Positions 1 through 7,834 of a stretch of 17,047 bases of DNA are shown here, one piece after another (the stretch's first letter is position 1; the number at the start of each line of letters is the position of its first letter). This DNA is from Neisseriaceae bacterium (lineage in GTDB: Bacteria > Pseudomonadota > Gammaproteobacteria > Burkholderiales > UBA11063), in assembly GCA_947441745.1 (NCBI GenBank), contig CANEUJ010000020.1, forward strand, positions 1 through 17,047, read 5' to 3'. The notes below the pieces were generated by a model that saw nothing but the letters and a program-made list of their open reading frames with translations, had not been told where the DNA came from and made no database searches. A program made the translations under genes and the position numbers.

Positions 1-519
1 TCGATTTAAATATTCGTCAAATCGGTCTTGTGATTTAAGAATTAATTCAACTACTTCGCGAAGTACTCCTTCACCACCATTTTTGGTAGTAATATAATCA
101 ACCCTTTGTTTAACTACTTCAACAGCATTATTAGGTGCAATCTTAAAGCCTACCATAGCCATTGCCCTTAAATCAATCACATCATCCCCAATATAAGCTA
201 ACTCTGAAGAATCTAATTCTAACTTTAAGACAATTTCAGCTAGTTTTTTTGCTTTATTATCTACTCCAGTATAAACCTCATCAACCCCAAGCTTCTTACA
301 ACGGGCTTCAGTAGCCAAAGATTTACGTCCAGAAATAACAATAAGCTTTAATTTACTGCCGTGAGCAATTTCAATAGCCATTCCATCATATATATTAAAC
401 TTACCAAATGGTTCAATTTTATCTTCATTAATAAATACAGAACCATCAGTCAATACACCATCAACATCAGTCACTATTACTTTTATTTTTTTTGCTTTAT
501 CATATAGCTTTGTCATCAT
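1..519 (-). CDS. kdsC: KdsC, 3-deoxy-D-manno-octulosonate 8-phosphate phosphatase (3' end cut by window edge)
   Basis: HAD-superfamily phosphatase that removes phosphate from Kdo-8-P in the cytoplasm, the third step of Kdo synthesis for the lipopolysaccharide core. Reading the minus strand from 519 gives an open frame to the window edge, 173 codons with no stop. HAD motif I is DVDGVLTDG (about residues 18-26) with both catalytic Asp. Motif II is the ISGR around residue 62. The metal-binding motif IV is GDDVID (about 114-119). The C-terminal GGEGVLREV matches the KdsC tail that reaches the neighbouring active site, so only a few residues are missing. Tandem ATGs lie at 519 and 516; an AGAG at 527-530 sits 7 nt before the first, which I prefer. 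It follows kdsD after 9 nt in the fabI-kdsD-kdsC run. The frame and motifs are seen directly; the function is from the family. Confidence 0.9.
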   Translation of the reverse strand, partial: MMTKLYDKAKKIKVIVTDVDGVLTDGSVFINEDKIEPFGKFNIYDGMAIEIAHGSKLKLIVISGRKSLATEARCKKLGVDEVYTGVDNKAKKLAEIVLKLELDSSELAYIGDDVIDLRAMAMVGFKIAPNNAVEVVKQRVDYITTKNGGEGVLREVVELILKSQDRFDEYLNR

Positions 520-528
520 AATATATCT

Positions 529-1500
529 CTAAATTAATTTTGCATGCAGTAAATCATATAGATTAAATGCACCAACAAATTGATTATTTTCATCAACCAC
601 CACAAATCCAGTGATTTTATTATTTTCCATTAATTCTACCGCTTCTACAGCAAGACTATCAAAGAGAATAGTTTTAGGTGATTTACTCATAATAGCTTGT
701 GCAGTAGTTTTTTGTATATTGGTTTGATTGTCAATCAAGCGTCTTAAATCACCATCAGTAATCACTCCAACAATTTTATTTCCACTATCAACAACCCCTG
801 CAAACCCCAGCCCTTTTTTGCTTATTTCCATAACTACATCTTTTAGTGATGTATCGGGATATACCAGCGGCAGCCGTTCTCCAGTATGCATTAAATCACT
901 GGCACGGGTCAAAAGACGTCTTCCAAGAGAGCCACCTGGATGAGACAAGGCGAAATCCTCTGGCTTAAAGCCACGAAGCGTATATACCGATACAGCTAAT
1001 GCATCCCCCAATACCAAACATGCAGTTGTACTGGTAGTTGGTGCTAGACCAAGAGGACAGGCTTCTTTATCAACTTTGATATTTAGTACACAATTAGCTA
1101 TTTTAGCAAGGCTTGAATCTGAGTTACCAGTCATGGCTATCATTGGCACATTTTTACGTTTTACTATTGGTAGTATCCCCATTAGCTCATCAGATTCACC
1201 AGAAAATGAAATAGCTATAACCACATCTTTTTCATCTATCATACCCAAGTCACCATGAAGTGCTTCAGCAGGATGCACAAAAAACGCCGGAGTTCCAGTT
1301 GAAGCCATAGTTGCAGCTATTTTATTTCCGATATGCCCTGACTTACCCATACCTGTAACAATGATTTTACCTTTACAGGTATAGATAAGTTCTATGGCAG
1401 ATACAAAACTATCTCCAATATAATTTCTGACTTGATTGATACCAGCAATTTCATCTTCAAATACATTTGCTGCAATTTGTAGAATATAGTCTCTATCCAT
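529..1500 (-). CDS. kdsD: KdsD, D-arabinose 5-phosphate isomerase (SIS + two CBS domains)
   Basis: Converts ribulose 5-phosphate to arabinose 5-phosphate, the first committed step of Kdo synthesis. The 323-aa length is close to E. coli KdsD (328). The SIS domain spans about residues 35-175 with the GMGKSGHIG phosphosugar-binding loop (50-58) and HPAEALHGDLG (76-86). The residues equivalent to the E. coli active site are present: Lys53, Glu102, Glu146 in EACPLGLAPTTST, and His187 in SHPGGSLG. Two CBS domains fill about 203-323, with the ITDGDLRR motif at 247-254. It starts 3 nt after the fabI stop and its AAGG Shine-Dalgarno lies inside the end of fabI, so expression is probably coupled to fabI. 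kdsC follows immediately. A KpsF-type capsule paralogue is the main alternative, but adjacency to kdsC favours the housekeeping isomerase. Confidence 0.95.
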   Translation of the reverse strand: MDRDYILQIAANVFEDEIAGINQVRNYIGDSFVSAIELIYTCKGKIIVTGMGKSGHIGNKIAATMASTGTPAFFVHPAEALHGDLGMIDEKDVVIAISFSGESDELMGILPIVKRKNVPMIAMTGNSDSSLAKIANCVLNIKVDKEACPLGLAPTTSTTACLVLGDALAVSVYTLRGFKPEDFALSHPGGSLGRRLLTRASDLMHTGERLPLVYPDTSLKDVVMEISKKGLGFAGVVDSGNKIVGVITDGDLRRLIDNQTNIQKTTAQAIMSKSPKTILFDSLAVEAVELMENNKITGFVVVDENNQFVGAFNLYDLLHAKLI

Positions 1501-1503
1501 TAA

Positions 1504-2292
1504 TTAGCCTTGCATTCCTGAAGCAGTAATATTATACCCCGCATCAACATAAACTATTTCACCAGTAATACCACTTGCTAACTCTGAAAATAGGAATGCT
1601 GCTGTATTACCAACTTCATCAATAGTAACATTACGTCTAAGTGGTGCATTGCTTGCTACATGATCTAAGATCTTGGAAAATCCAGCAATACCGCTAGCTG
1701 CTAGAGTTTTTATTGGCCCTGATGATATCGAGTTTACCCTGATACCATCTTCACCTAAATAAAACGCCATATAACGCATTGTTGCATCAAGTGCAGCTTT
1801 TGCAACACCCGCCATATTATAATTAGGTAATACTCGTTCACCACCTAAGTACGTTAAACAAATTAGAGATGAATTACGCCCTTTCATCATAGGACGCGCA
1901 GCTTTGGCTAAAGCACTAAAACTATAAGCACTAATATCATTTGAAGTACTAAAGCATTCACGAGATACATTATCAACAAAATCGCCACTTAAGCCTTCTT
2001 TTGGCGTGTATGCAAGACTGTGTAATACTCCATCAACACCATCCCAATGTTTTTTAAGCTCAGTAAAAACCCCATCAATTTGGGCATCATCAGTAACATC
2101 ACAAGGTATAATTATATCAGTACCAAACTCTTGGGCAAACCCTTTAGCTCTATCTAAAAAACGCTCAGCTTGGTAGGTAATTGCAATCTCAGCACCCTGT
2201 GCTTTACAGGCTTTTGCAACCCCATAAGCTATTGAACGATTTGACAATAGCCCAGTAATAAGTATTTTCTTTCCTGTTAGTAACCCCATCAT
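1504..2292 (-). CDS. fabI: FabI, enoyl-[acyl-carrier-protein] reductase (NADH)
   Basis: Reduces trans-2-enoyl-ACP in the last step of each fatty-acid elongation cycle (cytoplasmic, FAS II). It is a 262-aa atypical short-chain dehydrogenase of the usual FabI length. The N-terminal LITGLLSNRSIAYG (11-24) is the FabI form of the Rossmann dinucleotide loop. The catalytic set is Tyr148, Tyr158 and Lys165 in the Y-x6-Y/M-x6-K pattern. The C-terminal GEIVYVDAGYNI (244-255) is typical. Two ATGs are adjacent, at 2292 and 2289; the GGG at 2298-2300 is 5 nt from the first and 8 nt from the second. E. coli FabI begins MGFLSG, so the second ATG (MGLLTG) is slightly favoured. It is the first gene of the run leading to kdsD and kdsC, linking lipid and Kdo supply for the outer membrane. 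Promoter at 2325-2333. Confidence 0.95.
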   Translation of the reverse strand: MMGLLTGKKILITGLLSNRSIAYGVAKACKAQGAEIAITYQAERFLDRAKGFAQEFGTDIIIPCDVTDDAQIDGVFTELKKHWDGVDGVLHSLAYTPKEGLSGDFVDNVSRECFSTSNDISAYSFSALAKAARPMMKGRNSSLICLTYLGGERVLPNYNMAGVAKAALDATMRYMAFYLGEDGIRVNSISSGPIKTLAASGIAGFSKILDHVASNAPLRRNVTIDEVGNTAAFLFSELASGITGEIVYVDAGYNITASGMQG

Positions 2293-2324
2293 CTTTACCC
2301 CATAAAAATTATTTATATTCCTAG

Positions 2325-2333
2325 ATTATAGCA
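2325..2333 (-). promoter_or_regulatory. Extended -10 promoter for fabI-kdsD-kdsC
   Basis: The minus strand reads TGCTATAAT, a perfect -10 hexamer with the TGn extension. The predicted start is near 2318, leaving a leader of about 26 nt before fabI. No good -35 lies at 16-18 nt; TTGGCC lies at a 19-nt spacing. The perfect extended -10 is seen directly; activity is inferred. Confidence 0.7.
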
Positions 2334-2566
2334 TAACTTTGTTTGCATAGGCCAACAAGTGTCTGTATAAACCTCTAGATTAATAATCTGGATTCATATT
2401 TGATCTTCTTCTTAAAAGTTCATATTTTTTTGTAAATTCATTATAAGATTTTTATCAGATAATAAACTAACATTATAGAAGGAATATAATCTTTAAAAAT
2501 AAACCACCAAAATTTGGGTATGCGTCTTTCAAATATCCAAGATAGAATCGGTTCTGAACAACTTAC

Positions 2567-2596
2567 TTCGCAAAAGCAATTTAAAATATTTATACT
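2567..2596 (+). promoter_or_regulatory. Candidate promoter of the 249-aa hypothetical gene
   Basis: TTCGCA (4 of 6 match to the -35 consensus), an 18-nt spacer, then TATACT (5 of 6 match to -10). Transcription would start near 2603 and leave about 57 nt of leader. In AT-rich DNA such matches arise by chance, so this is only a candidate. Confidence 0.35.
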
Positions 2597-2659
2597 GCTT
2601 ACTTAAATACAATGTACTACTAAATAGATAAAACATGACAATAACAGGAGAATCAATTA

Positions 2660-3409
2660 ATGGCTAAATTTAAAATTTATCATTGTAAATTAGACCTAAC
2701 TGCTAATATCATTGATTTTAACGATAATTTTAGCCAGTTGTTTAATACCAAAGAAGAAACTCAACTTACATTTAGAGAAGTATTTAGTCTAAGCCCTAGG
2801 TTCTTAGATGACATAGAACATGGCGAAACAAAATCTTTTATCTTTTTTTGTAATTCTAAAGTAAATAATGCAATAAAAAACAATTCATTACTGCTTATGT
2901 ATATAGCAGTAGAAAAAAACCATAACAGCTATACTATGAAAATAATTAATTGGTTAAACTGGCTTTACAACATAAACGGTTCTATTGAAAAAGCCTACTC
3001 ACTAATTAGTGAGTTTAGTAATTATACTCAACTAAACAACATGAATATTCTTTCAGATACTGCTTTATATAAGGATCTGCAACCATTTCTTACATACTTA
3101 CCAAATAACTCAAGTAATAATATTAACCAAATATCTTTACAGGAAATTATGAGATCCTTTATTTCAGTAGAAGAAATGAATCACAATAGTGATTCCACAC
3201 AAACCTTACAGAACAATAGCACCATAAATCTAAAAAATGCAGTCAAGCTTAGTGCAACCAAAGTAGCAGATCTATTTAAAAACGGCGAGCTAGTAGATGT
3301 AAAATTAAATGATGAAATTCACATTCCATATACTACATTAATTAGAAACATGGTTGCTCCAATCGAACATGATACATTTTTGTTATCAATAATTAATGCT
3401 ATACATTAA
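2660..3409 (+). CDS. Hypothetical protein, PAS-like N-terminus
   Basis: I do not recognise this 249-aa protein. It is credible as a gene: AGGAG at 2646-2650 sits 9 nt before the ATG, and the frame is long and free of overlapping genes. Residues about 4-60 (LDLTANIIDFNDNFSQLF, then a Phe/Arg-containing helix) read like the start of a PAS sensor domain, in which a strand-turn-strand (I.DFND.F..LF) is typical. The middle (about 95-125) looks helical and contains NWLNWLYNINGSIEKAYSL. Residues about 140-225 are rich in Asn and Ser and look linker-like. There is no signal peptide, membrane segment, Cys cluster or output domain (no GGDEF, EAL, kinase or clear helix-turn-helix). It is alone on its strand between the divergent fabI run and pgl, with about 118 nt to pgl. 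A cytoplasmic sensor or regulator is a guess from the PAS-like start only. Confidence 0.65.
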   Translation: MAKFKIYHCKLDLTANIIDFNDNFSQLFNTKEETQLTFREVFSLSPRFLDDIEHGETKSFIFFCNSKVNNAIKNNSLLLMYIAVEKNHNSYTMKIINWLNWLYNINGSIEKAYSLISEFSNYTQLNNMNILSDTALYKDLQPFLTYLPNNSSNNINQISLQEIMRSFISVEEMNHNSDSTQTLQNNSTINLKNAVKLSATKVADLFKNGELVDVKLNDEIHIPYTTLIRNMVAPIEHDTFLLSIINAIH

Positions 3410-3527
3410 ATGTAGCGTATAATGATTAAAACTATCAATATGCTGCATCACAGCGAAAGTTTACTAGTCAATTTGGGTAGGTTTAGTGTAGAATTGCTAT
3501 CTTTGATATAAACAATAAGGTTTAAAT

Positions 3528-4196
3528 ATGAAGTTACAAACTTTCTCATCTAACTCTTCGCAAGTTGAGGCAATATTTGACGCTCTCCTAAGCAACATTA
3601 AAGAACTTCTCAAAAACAAACAAAATATTCTTATTGCTATTTCAGGTGGACGTAGTCCAATACCATTACTTGAGAAACTAAGCCTTGCCAAGCTAGACTT
3701 TTCCAAAATAACCTTTACCTTAGTTGATGAGCGAATAGTAGCAAATGATGATAAAGATAGTAATGAAAATCTAATTAAAACCTATTTACTAAAAAATAAC
3801 GCAAAACACGCAAAATTTATTGGATTGGTTAATTCAGATTTAAACCATAACAAAATGCTCACAAATGCAAATAATAACATAAAAAACATAGATTTAGCAA
3901 TTCTTGGAATGGGTGAAGATGGACATACAGCATCTATTTTTCCATGCTCTAAAGAATTAAATCAAGCTCTTCATGATGATTCTAATTATGTAATTACTAA
4001 CCCAGAAACAGCACCTCATAGCAGAATAAGTCTAACTTTAAATGCTCTAATTAATATCCCTGTATTAATCTTAAGTATAAATGGCAACATCAAGCTTAAA
4101 ATCTTAAACGAGGCCAATAAGGCTGACAATCTTAATTACCCAATAAGCTATGTTTTAAGCCGTAGGCCTGATACACAAATTTTTTGGTACGAATAG
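3528..4196 (+). CDS. pgl: 6-phosphogluconolactonase (Pgl/DevB type)
   Basis: Hydrolyses 6-phosphogluconolactone to 6-phosphogluconate, the second step of the oxidative pentose phosphate and Entner-Doudoroff routes, in the cytoplasm. The 222-aa length fits the DevB family (about 220-260). Motifs in order are SGGRSP (39-44), VDER (66-69), GMGEDGHTASIFP (127-139) with the catalytic His133, and PHSRISLT (163-170) with the substrate-binding Arg. The start is fixed by AAGG at 3517-3520, 7 nt upstream. TAGAAT at 3489-3494 could be a -10 but lacks a convincing -35. glk follows after 10 nt, so the two are probably cotranscribed. This matches the grouping of glucose catabolism genes in other proteobacteria; no zwf or edd lies in the window. 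Confidence 0.92.
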   Translation: MKLQTFSSNSSQVEAIFDALLSNIKELLKNKQNILIAISGGRSPIPLLEKLSLAKLDFSKITFTLVDERIVANDDKDSNENLIKTYLLKNNAKHAKFIGLVNSDLNHNKMLTNANNNIKNIDLAILGMGEDGHTASIFPCSKELNQALHDDSNYVITNPETAPHSRISLTLNALINIPVLILSINGNIKLKILNEANKADNLNYPISYVLSRRPDTQIFWYE

Positions 4197-4206
4197 AAAG
4201 AAAAAC

Positions 4207-5199
4207 ATGTCAATAAAATCATTTCCCCGTCTAATTGCTGATATAGGTGGCACAAATGCACGATTTAGTATTGAAATTAGCCCCTATAAATATGAATCAA
4301 CAATGGTTTTAGAATGTAAAAAGTTTAAAACATTAGCTATGGCTGTTATTGAATATCTTACATCAGTTAATATGATAGGCAAGGTACACCATGCGGCTCT
4401 TGCATTACCTACACCTGAAGTTGATGATACACTGTTTATGGTAAATAGCCCATGGCATGGGCAGTCAATGTCAACAACAAAAAAAGAAACTGGATTAGAT
4501 AGTATATTATTTCTAAATGATTTTCATGCTTTAGCTCTCTCTATACCACATATTGATAAGTCACACCTTGTTAGAATAGGTGGTACTGATGAACCAGATC
4601 CTAAGAAACCAATGGCAATTATTGGGCCAGGTACTGGACTTGGAATGGCAACATTAATTAAGCATCCGATTGAAGGGTATTTTTCAATACCAGCTGAAGG
4701 AGGACGCTCAAGCTTTCCAGCGGTAAACCAAGAAGAAGTTGAATTATGGACATTCCTACATAAACGCTTTAATCATGTATCTGCGGAACGCTTCCTATCA
4801 GGCCCTGGTTTACAATTAATTTATGAAGCAATATGTGAATTTAAACGTATAAACATAAAAAGCATCCCCCTACCATCAGAAATTACTGAATTAGGTCAAA
4901 AAGGCAATTTGGTATGTACTAGAACTTTAGAGATTTTCTGTCGCATCCTAGGAACCATTGCTTCAAATCATGCCGTAATGATAAATGCATTTGGTGGAAT
5001 ATATATTGGTGGTGGAATAATACCTAGAATTTTAGATTTTTTTATAGCATCAGACTTTAGGTCACGCTTTGAGAGCAAAGGACGCTATCGTCCATTTTTA
5101 ACTAAAATGCCAGTTTTTGTAATTACTGATCAATTTCCAGCGTTTTTAGGGGCAAGTTATGCTCTTGATGTATTCCTAAACAAAGGCTATATACCTTGA
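4207..5199 (+). CDS. glk: Glucokinase (bacterial Glk, ROK-unrelated group)
   Basis: Phosphorylates glucose with ATP to glucose 6-phosphate in the cytoplasm. 330 aa, near E. coli Glk (321). The phosphate-1 loop ADIGGTNARF is at 11-20. The sugar-binding Asn104-Asp105 lies in FLNDFHALAL. GPGTGLGMA (140-148) and ERFLSGPG (194-201, Glu194) are conserved. Oddity: the EGGH motif of E. coli Glk, whose His160 contacts glucose, reads EGGR here (Glu164, Arg167). The codon is CGC, one base from CAC. The protein is otherwise intact, so this may be a tolerated variant, altered sugar preference or weak activity. It lies 10 nt after pgl with only a weak purine-rich AGAAAG before its ATG, suggesting translation follows from pgl. 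No terminator is obvious in the roughly 100 bp before the convergent efflux operon. Confidence 0.9.
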   Translation: MSIKSFPRLIADIGGTNARFSIEISPYKYESTMVLECKKFKTLAMAVIEYLTSVNMIGKVHHAALALPTPEVDDTLFMVNSPWHGQSMSTTKKETGLDSILFLNDFHALALSIPHIDKSHLVRIGGTDEPDPKKPMAIIGPGTGLGMATLIKHPIEGYFSIPAEGGRSSFPAVNQEEVELWTFLHKRFNHVSAERFLSGPGLQLIYEAICEFKRINIKSIPLPSEITELGQKGNLVCTRTLEIFCRILGTIASNHAVMINAFGGIYIGGGIIPRILDFFIASDFRSRFESKGRYRPFLTKMPVFVITDQFPAFLGASYALDVFLNKGYIP

Positions 5200-5303
5200 A
5201 ATAGAATCAAATATTATTATAAGATATTATATTGTACTGAATAATTGCAATACTATACACTGCATAATATTATTTGTCGATAATATAATTTAGTAAAATT
5301 TAG

Positions 5304-6770
5304 TTATATGTCGTGACTATTATCAAATTTGTTTTGGCTCTCTGTGTTATCAATATTATACCCACCACCTAAAGATTGATATAAATTAACTATACTCGTT
5401 AATTGATTCATCTTTACTTTATTGAGATTTAGCTTGGTGTTATCAATATTTATTTTATAACTTATTGTACTAGCATAACTTTTTGACCCGTTTTTATACT
5501 CTACGAGTCCTAAGTGATATAATTCATTTGCTGAATGCATACTTTTTTGTTGAATGCTATAGGCTTCATCCGTACTTGCATGCCTCGATAAATTATTATC
5601 TACATCAGCAAAAGCACTTCTTACAGTTTGGATATAATTATAGTATGCAGAATAATAATTAGCTTTTGATTTTTTAATATCTTGATAGATCCCGAGATTT
5701 AATATAGGCATAGCGGCACTAACTTGTGTTGCCCAAAAATCATTACTACCGCTTAGTAGATTACTTAGTTGGAAAGTACTTAACCCTATTGGTGAAGTTA
5801 AATTAATGCTTGGGAAAAATGTAGACATCGCAACACCAATCTGAGCATTACTAACTTGGACTTGGTATTCCGAATAAATAATATCTGGACGGTTTTTTAA
5901 TACTTCCGATGGTAAATTAACTGGCACTACTCCATCAGTCTTAATATCATCAAAATCAGTATTAGTAATAATAGTATCTGGATTTTTATTCATTAAAACC
6001 TGAAGTGCATTTTGTGTCTGTGCAATATTATCTTTAATTGATGATAAATTAACACTAATACTATACACTGCTTGGTCAATTTCATCTAAATTCATCTGAC
6101 TTTGCGACCCATTTGCTATTTGTACTTTGGTATATTTACGATTTTCTTCAAGATCTGCTACCATTTGCTTTTCTAATTCCAGTTGCTTATGTAGACCTAA
6201 TAGCATGAAATAACCACCAGCAACTTGACCGATAACAGCAAGTCGCACTGAGTTCTTGTATGCTTGTTGCATTCTAAGGTTTAATTTTGCTACATCTTCA
6301 TTTTTTATGTTCTGAAATATATTAAATGAGTATGATGGAGTGAATCCTGCATAAGCTCCATTAAAATCCTGAGTATTTGCAACTGGAAATCCACTTAATG
6401 AACCAGTTGGAGTAAAGTTTTGGTTTAATGACTGCCCAACATATGCACTACCACCAAAGTTTATGGTAGGAACCCAAGCCATCTGAGCTTTTTTAAGTGA
6501 TGCTTGAGCTTGTGCTATATTACCAATAGCTATTTGTATATTATTATTGTTAAGTAATGCCTGATGTATCATTTCATTTAACTCAGGATTTTTAAACTGC
6601 TCCCACCAAGCAATATCTGACATTAAAGGACTACTTTCATTAACATTGCTATGACCACTATTCCAATTTGAGGGTGTATCTATATCAGGCTTTTTATAAT
6701 CTGGGCCAAGTAAACCACAGCCAGATACTATTCCAGATAATAATAGTACATTTAATAACTTTAACTTCAT
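5304..6770 (-). CDS. Outer-membrane efflux lipoprotein, OprM/NodT family
   Basis: Outer-membrane channel of a tripartite efflux pump; trimers of this family form a barrel plus a periplasmic helical tunnel. The 488-aa precursor begins with a lipoprotein signal: MKLK, a hydrophobic stretch, then VSGC with the acylated Cys at 18. GPDYKKP follows, the family's usual post-signal motif. Two internally related halves (OEP repeats) are visible, with QAQASLKKAQMAWVPTIN in the first and SNAQIGVAMSTFFPSINL in the second. The C-terminal QSLGGGYN is also typical. It starts 15 nt after the emrA-like stop; a run of six G (6775-6780) acts as Shine-Dalgarno just upstream. Last gene of an emrB-emrA-channel operon, which means this pump brings its own exit duct rather than relying on a shared TolC. 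The substrate cannot be told. Confidence 0.92.
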   Translation of the reverse strand: MKLKLLNVLLLSGIVSGCGLLGPDYKKPDIDTPSNWNSGHSNVNESSPLMSDIAWWEQFKNPELNEMIHQALLNNNNIQIAIGNIAQAQASLKKAQMAWVPTINFGGSAYVGQSLNQNFTPTGSLSGFPVANTQDFNGAYAGFTPSYSFNIFQNIKNEDVAKLNLRMQQAYKNSVRLAVIGQVAGGYFMLLGLHKQLELEKQMVADLEENRKYTKVQIANGSQSQMNLDEIDQAVYSISVNLSSIKDNIAQTQNALQVLMNKNPDTIITNTDFDDIKTDGVVPVNLPSEVLKNRPDIIYSEYQVQVSNAQIGVAMSTFFPSINLTSPIGLSTFQLSNLLSGSNDFWATQVSAAMPILNLGIYQDIKKSKANYYSAYYNYIQTVRSAFADVDNNLSRHASTDEAYSIQQKSMHSANELYHLGLVEYKNGSKSYASTISYKINIDNTKLNLNKVKMNQLTSIVNLYQSLGGGYNIDNTESQNKFDNSHDI

Positions 6771-6785
6771 TATACCCCCCTAGCC

Positions 6786-7802
6786 TTACTTAGTAGTATC
6801 AACAGTAACTTCAGTACTTGCACCAACTCGAAGTGGAAAATTATGATCGTCTTGTATTTTAATTACTACAGTGAAGCGTTGCGTAACCTTAACCCAGTTA
6901 CCTGTCGCGTTTTGTGCTGGTAATATTGAGAAAGTATTACCACTAGCACGACTTATACTTTGAACTACTCCTGTATAAAGGTGGTCATAGATATCCAATT
7001 TTACTTTTGCAATCTGCCCAACTTTAATACGTTCAATTTGAGTTTCTTTAAAATTAGCATCAACCCACCAACTACTATCATCAACCAAACCAAAAAGATT
7101 TTCTCCTGATTGAACTAATTGCCCTTCAGCAAGATTTAGATTAGTAATAAACCCATCAACCAGAGCATATATATCTGTATAACTAGTTTTAGTAATCGCA
7201 CTATCAAGTGCTGATTTATTCGCATTTAATTGTGCTAGAGCCGATTGATAGCGTATATGTGATTGCCTATAAGCTAAATTCATAGCATCAAGTTGCTGTT
7301 TAGACTGAATAGCATCATTCATATATTTTTGCATATCTTGCTCAGTACCTGCTTTTTGTTTAAATAAATTAGTATACCGTTTTGCCATTTTTTGACTAAA
7401 TTCATAACCAGCAGTTGCTTTAGCAACATTCACTTTTGCAACCTCTATATCTTTACTCTCAATATCTACTTGTTGTTGTGCATATGATACTTGATGTGCA
7501 GTTTGATTTGATTCTAACATATAATCTATGGGGTCAATTTGAAATAGCAAGTCACCTTTATGTACTAATTGATTTTTAGTTACATTGATATTTTTGATAA
7601 ACCCCCCAACCTTTGGAGCTATATTAATCAAATTGGCATTTACATATGCATCATCCGTACTTGGATACTTCCGCGAATGGTTGTAATATAAGGATATAGC
7701 TATAGCAGCTAATCCAATTATACCAACACCTATAAAAAGATTTTTATGTGATTTATTTGTGCTAGATTGTTTATGTTTTTTAGCAACTTGTTGTTCTTCC
7801 AT
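6786..7802 (-). CDS. emrA: EmrA-like membrane fusion protein (HlyD family)
   Basis: Periplasmic adaptor that joins an inner-membrane MFS pump to the outer-membrane channel. 338 aa: a short positively charged cytoplasmic tail, one membrane anchor at about 21-40, then the EmrA-typical STDDAYVNANLINIAPKVGG. The two halves of the lipoyl (barrel-sandwich) domain lie at about 55-95 and 205-240. Between them (about 100-200) is a Gln- and Lys-rich helical hairpin predicted to be coiled coil. The C-terminal beta-barrel region ends with VGASTEVTVDT. Its GAGGA Shine-Dalgarno (7812-7816) lies 9 nt before the ATG. It lies 32 nt after the emrB-like gene and 15 nt before the channel lipoprotein. The gene symbol reflects the EmrA subfamily; the true substrate is unknown. 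Confidence 0.92.
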   Translation of the reverse strand: MEEQQVAKKHKQSSTNKSHKNLFIGVGIIGLAAIAISLYYNHSRKYPSTDDAYVNANLINIAPKVGGFIKNINVTKNQLVHKGDLLFQIDPIDYMLESNQTAHQVSYAQQQVDIESKDIEVAKVNVAKATAGYEFSQKMAKRYTNLFKQKAGTEQDMQKYMNDAIQSKQQLDAMNLAYRQSHIRYQSALAQLNANKSALDSAITKTSYTDIYALVDGFITNLNLAEGQLVQSGENLFGLVDDSSWWVDANFKETQIERIKVGQIAKVKLDIYDHLYTGVVQSISRASGNTFSILPAQNATGNWVKVTQRFTVVIKIQDDHNFPLRVGASTEVTVDTTK

Positions 7803-7834
7803 TATGGATAATCCTCAAAATAAATACTAAAAGT

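Larger units (their letters stand above)
2293..2659. other. Divergent intergenic region, fabI <-> 249-aa hypothetical gene
   Basis: No gene is seen in these 367 bp. On the minus strand the fabI promoter lies at 2325-2333. A near-palindrome, AGATTAATAATCT, lies around 2374-2386 and could be a small operator. A hairpin with an 8-bp stem (2514-2521 with 2533-2540, one G-T pair, 11-nt loop) lies in mid-region. A plausible plus-strand promoter is TTCGCA (2567-2572), an 18-nt spacer, and TATACT (2591-2596), ahead of the hypothetical gene. I see no tRNA or recognisable small RNA or riboswitch. Confidence 0.5.

Noticed and set aside
1990..2020. FabI Ala94 at the position of E. coli Gly93 as a triclosan-resistance mark
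   Set aside because: Ala is a natural residue here in many sensitive FabI proteins, so it says nothing by itself.
3497..3706. Minus-strand frame of 69 codons opposite the start of pgl
   Set aside because: It is antisense to well-supported pgl coding sequence, has no ribosome-binding site of note and no recognisable motif.
5267..5286. ATATTAT/ATAATAT hairpin between glk and the efflux operon as a terminator
   Set aside because: The stem is 7 bp of pure A-T with no T tract on either side, too weak to call a terminator.
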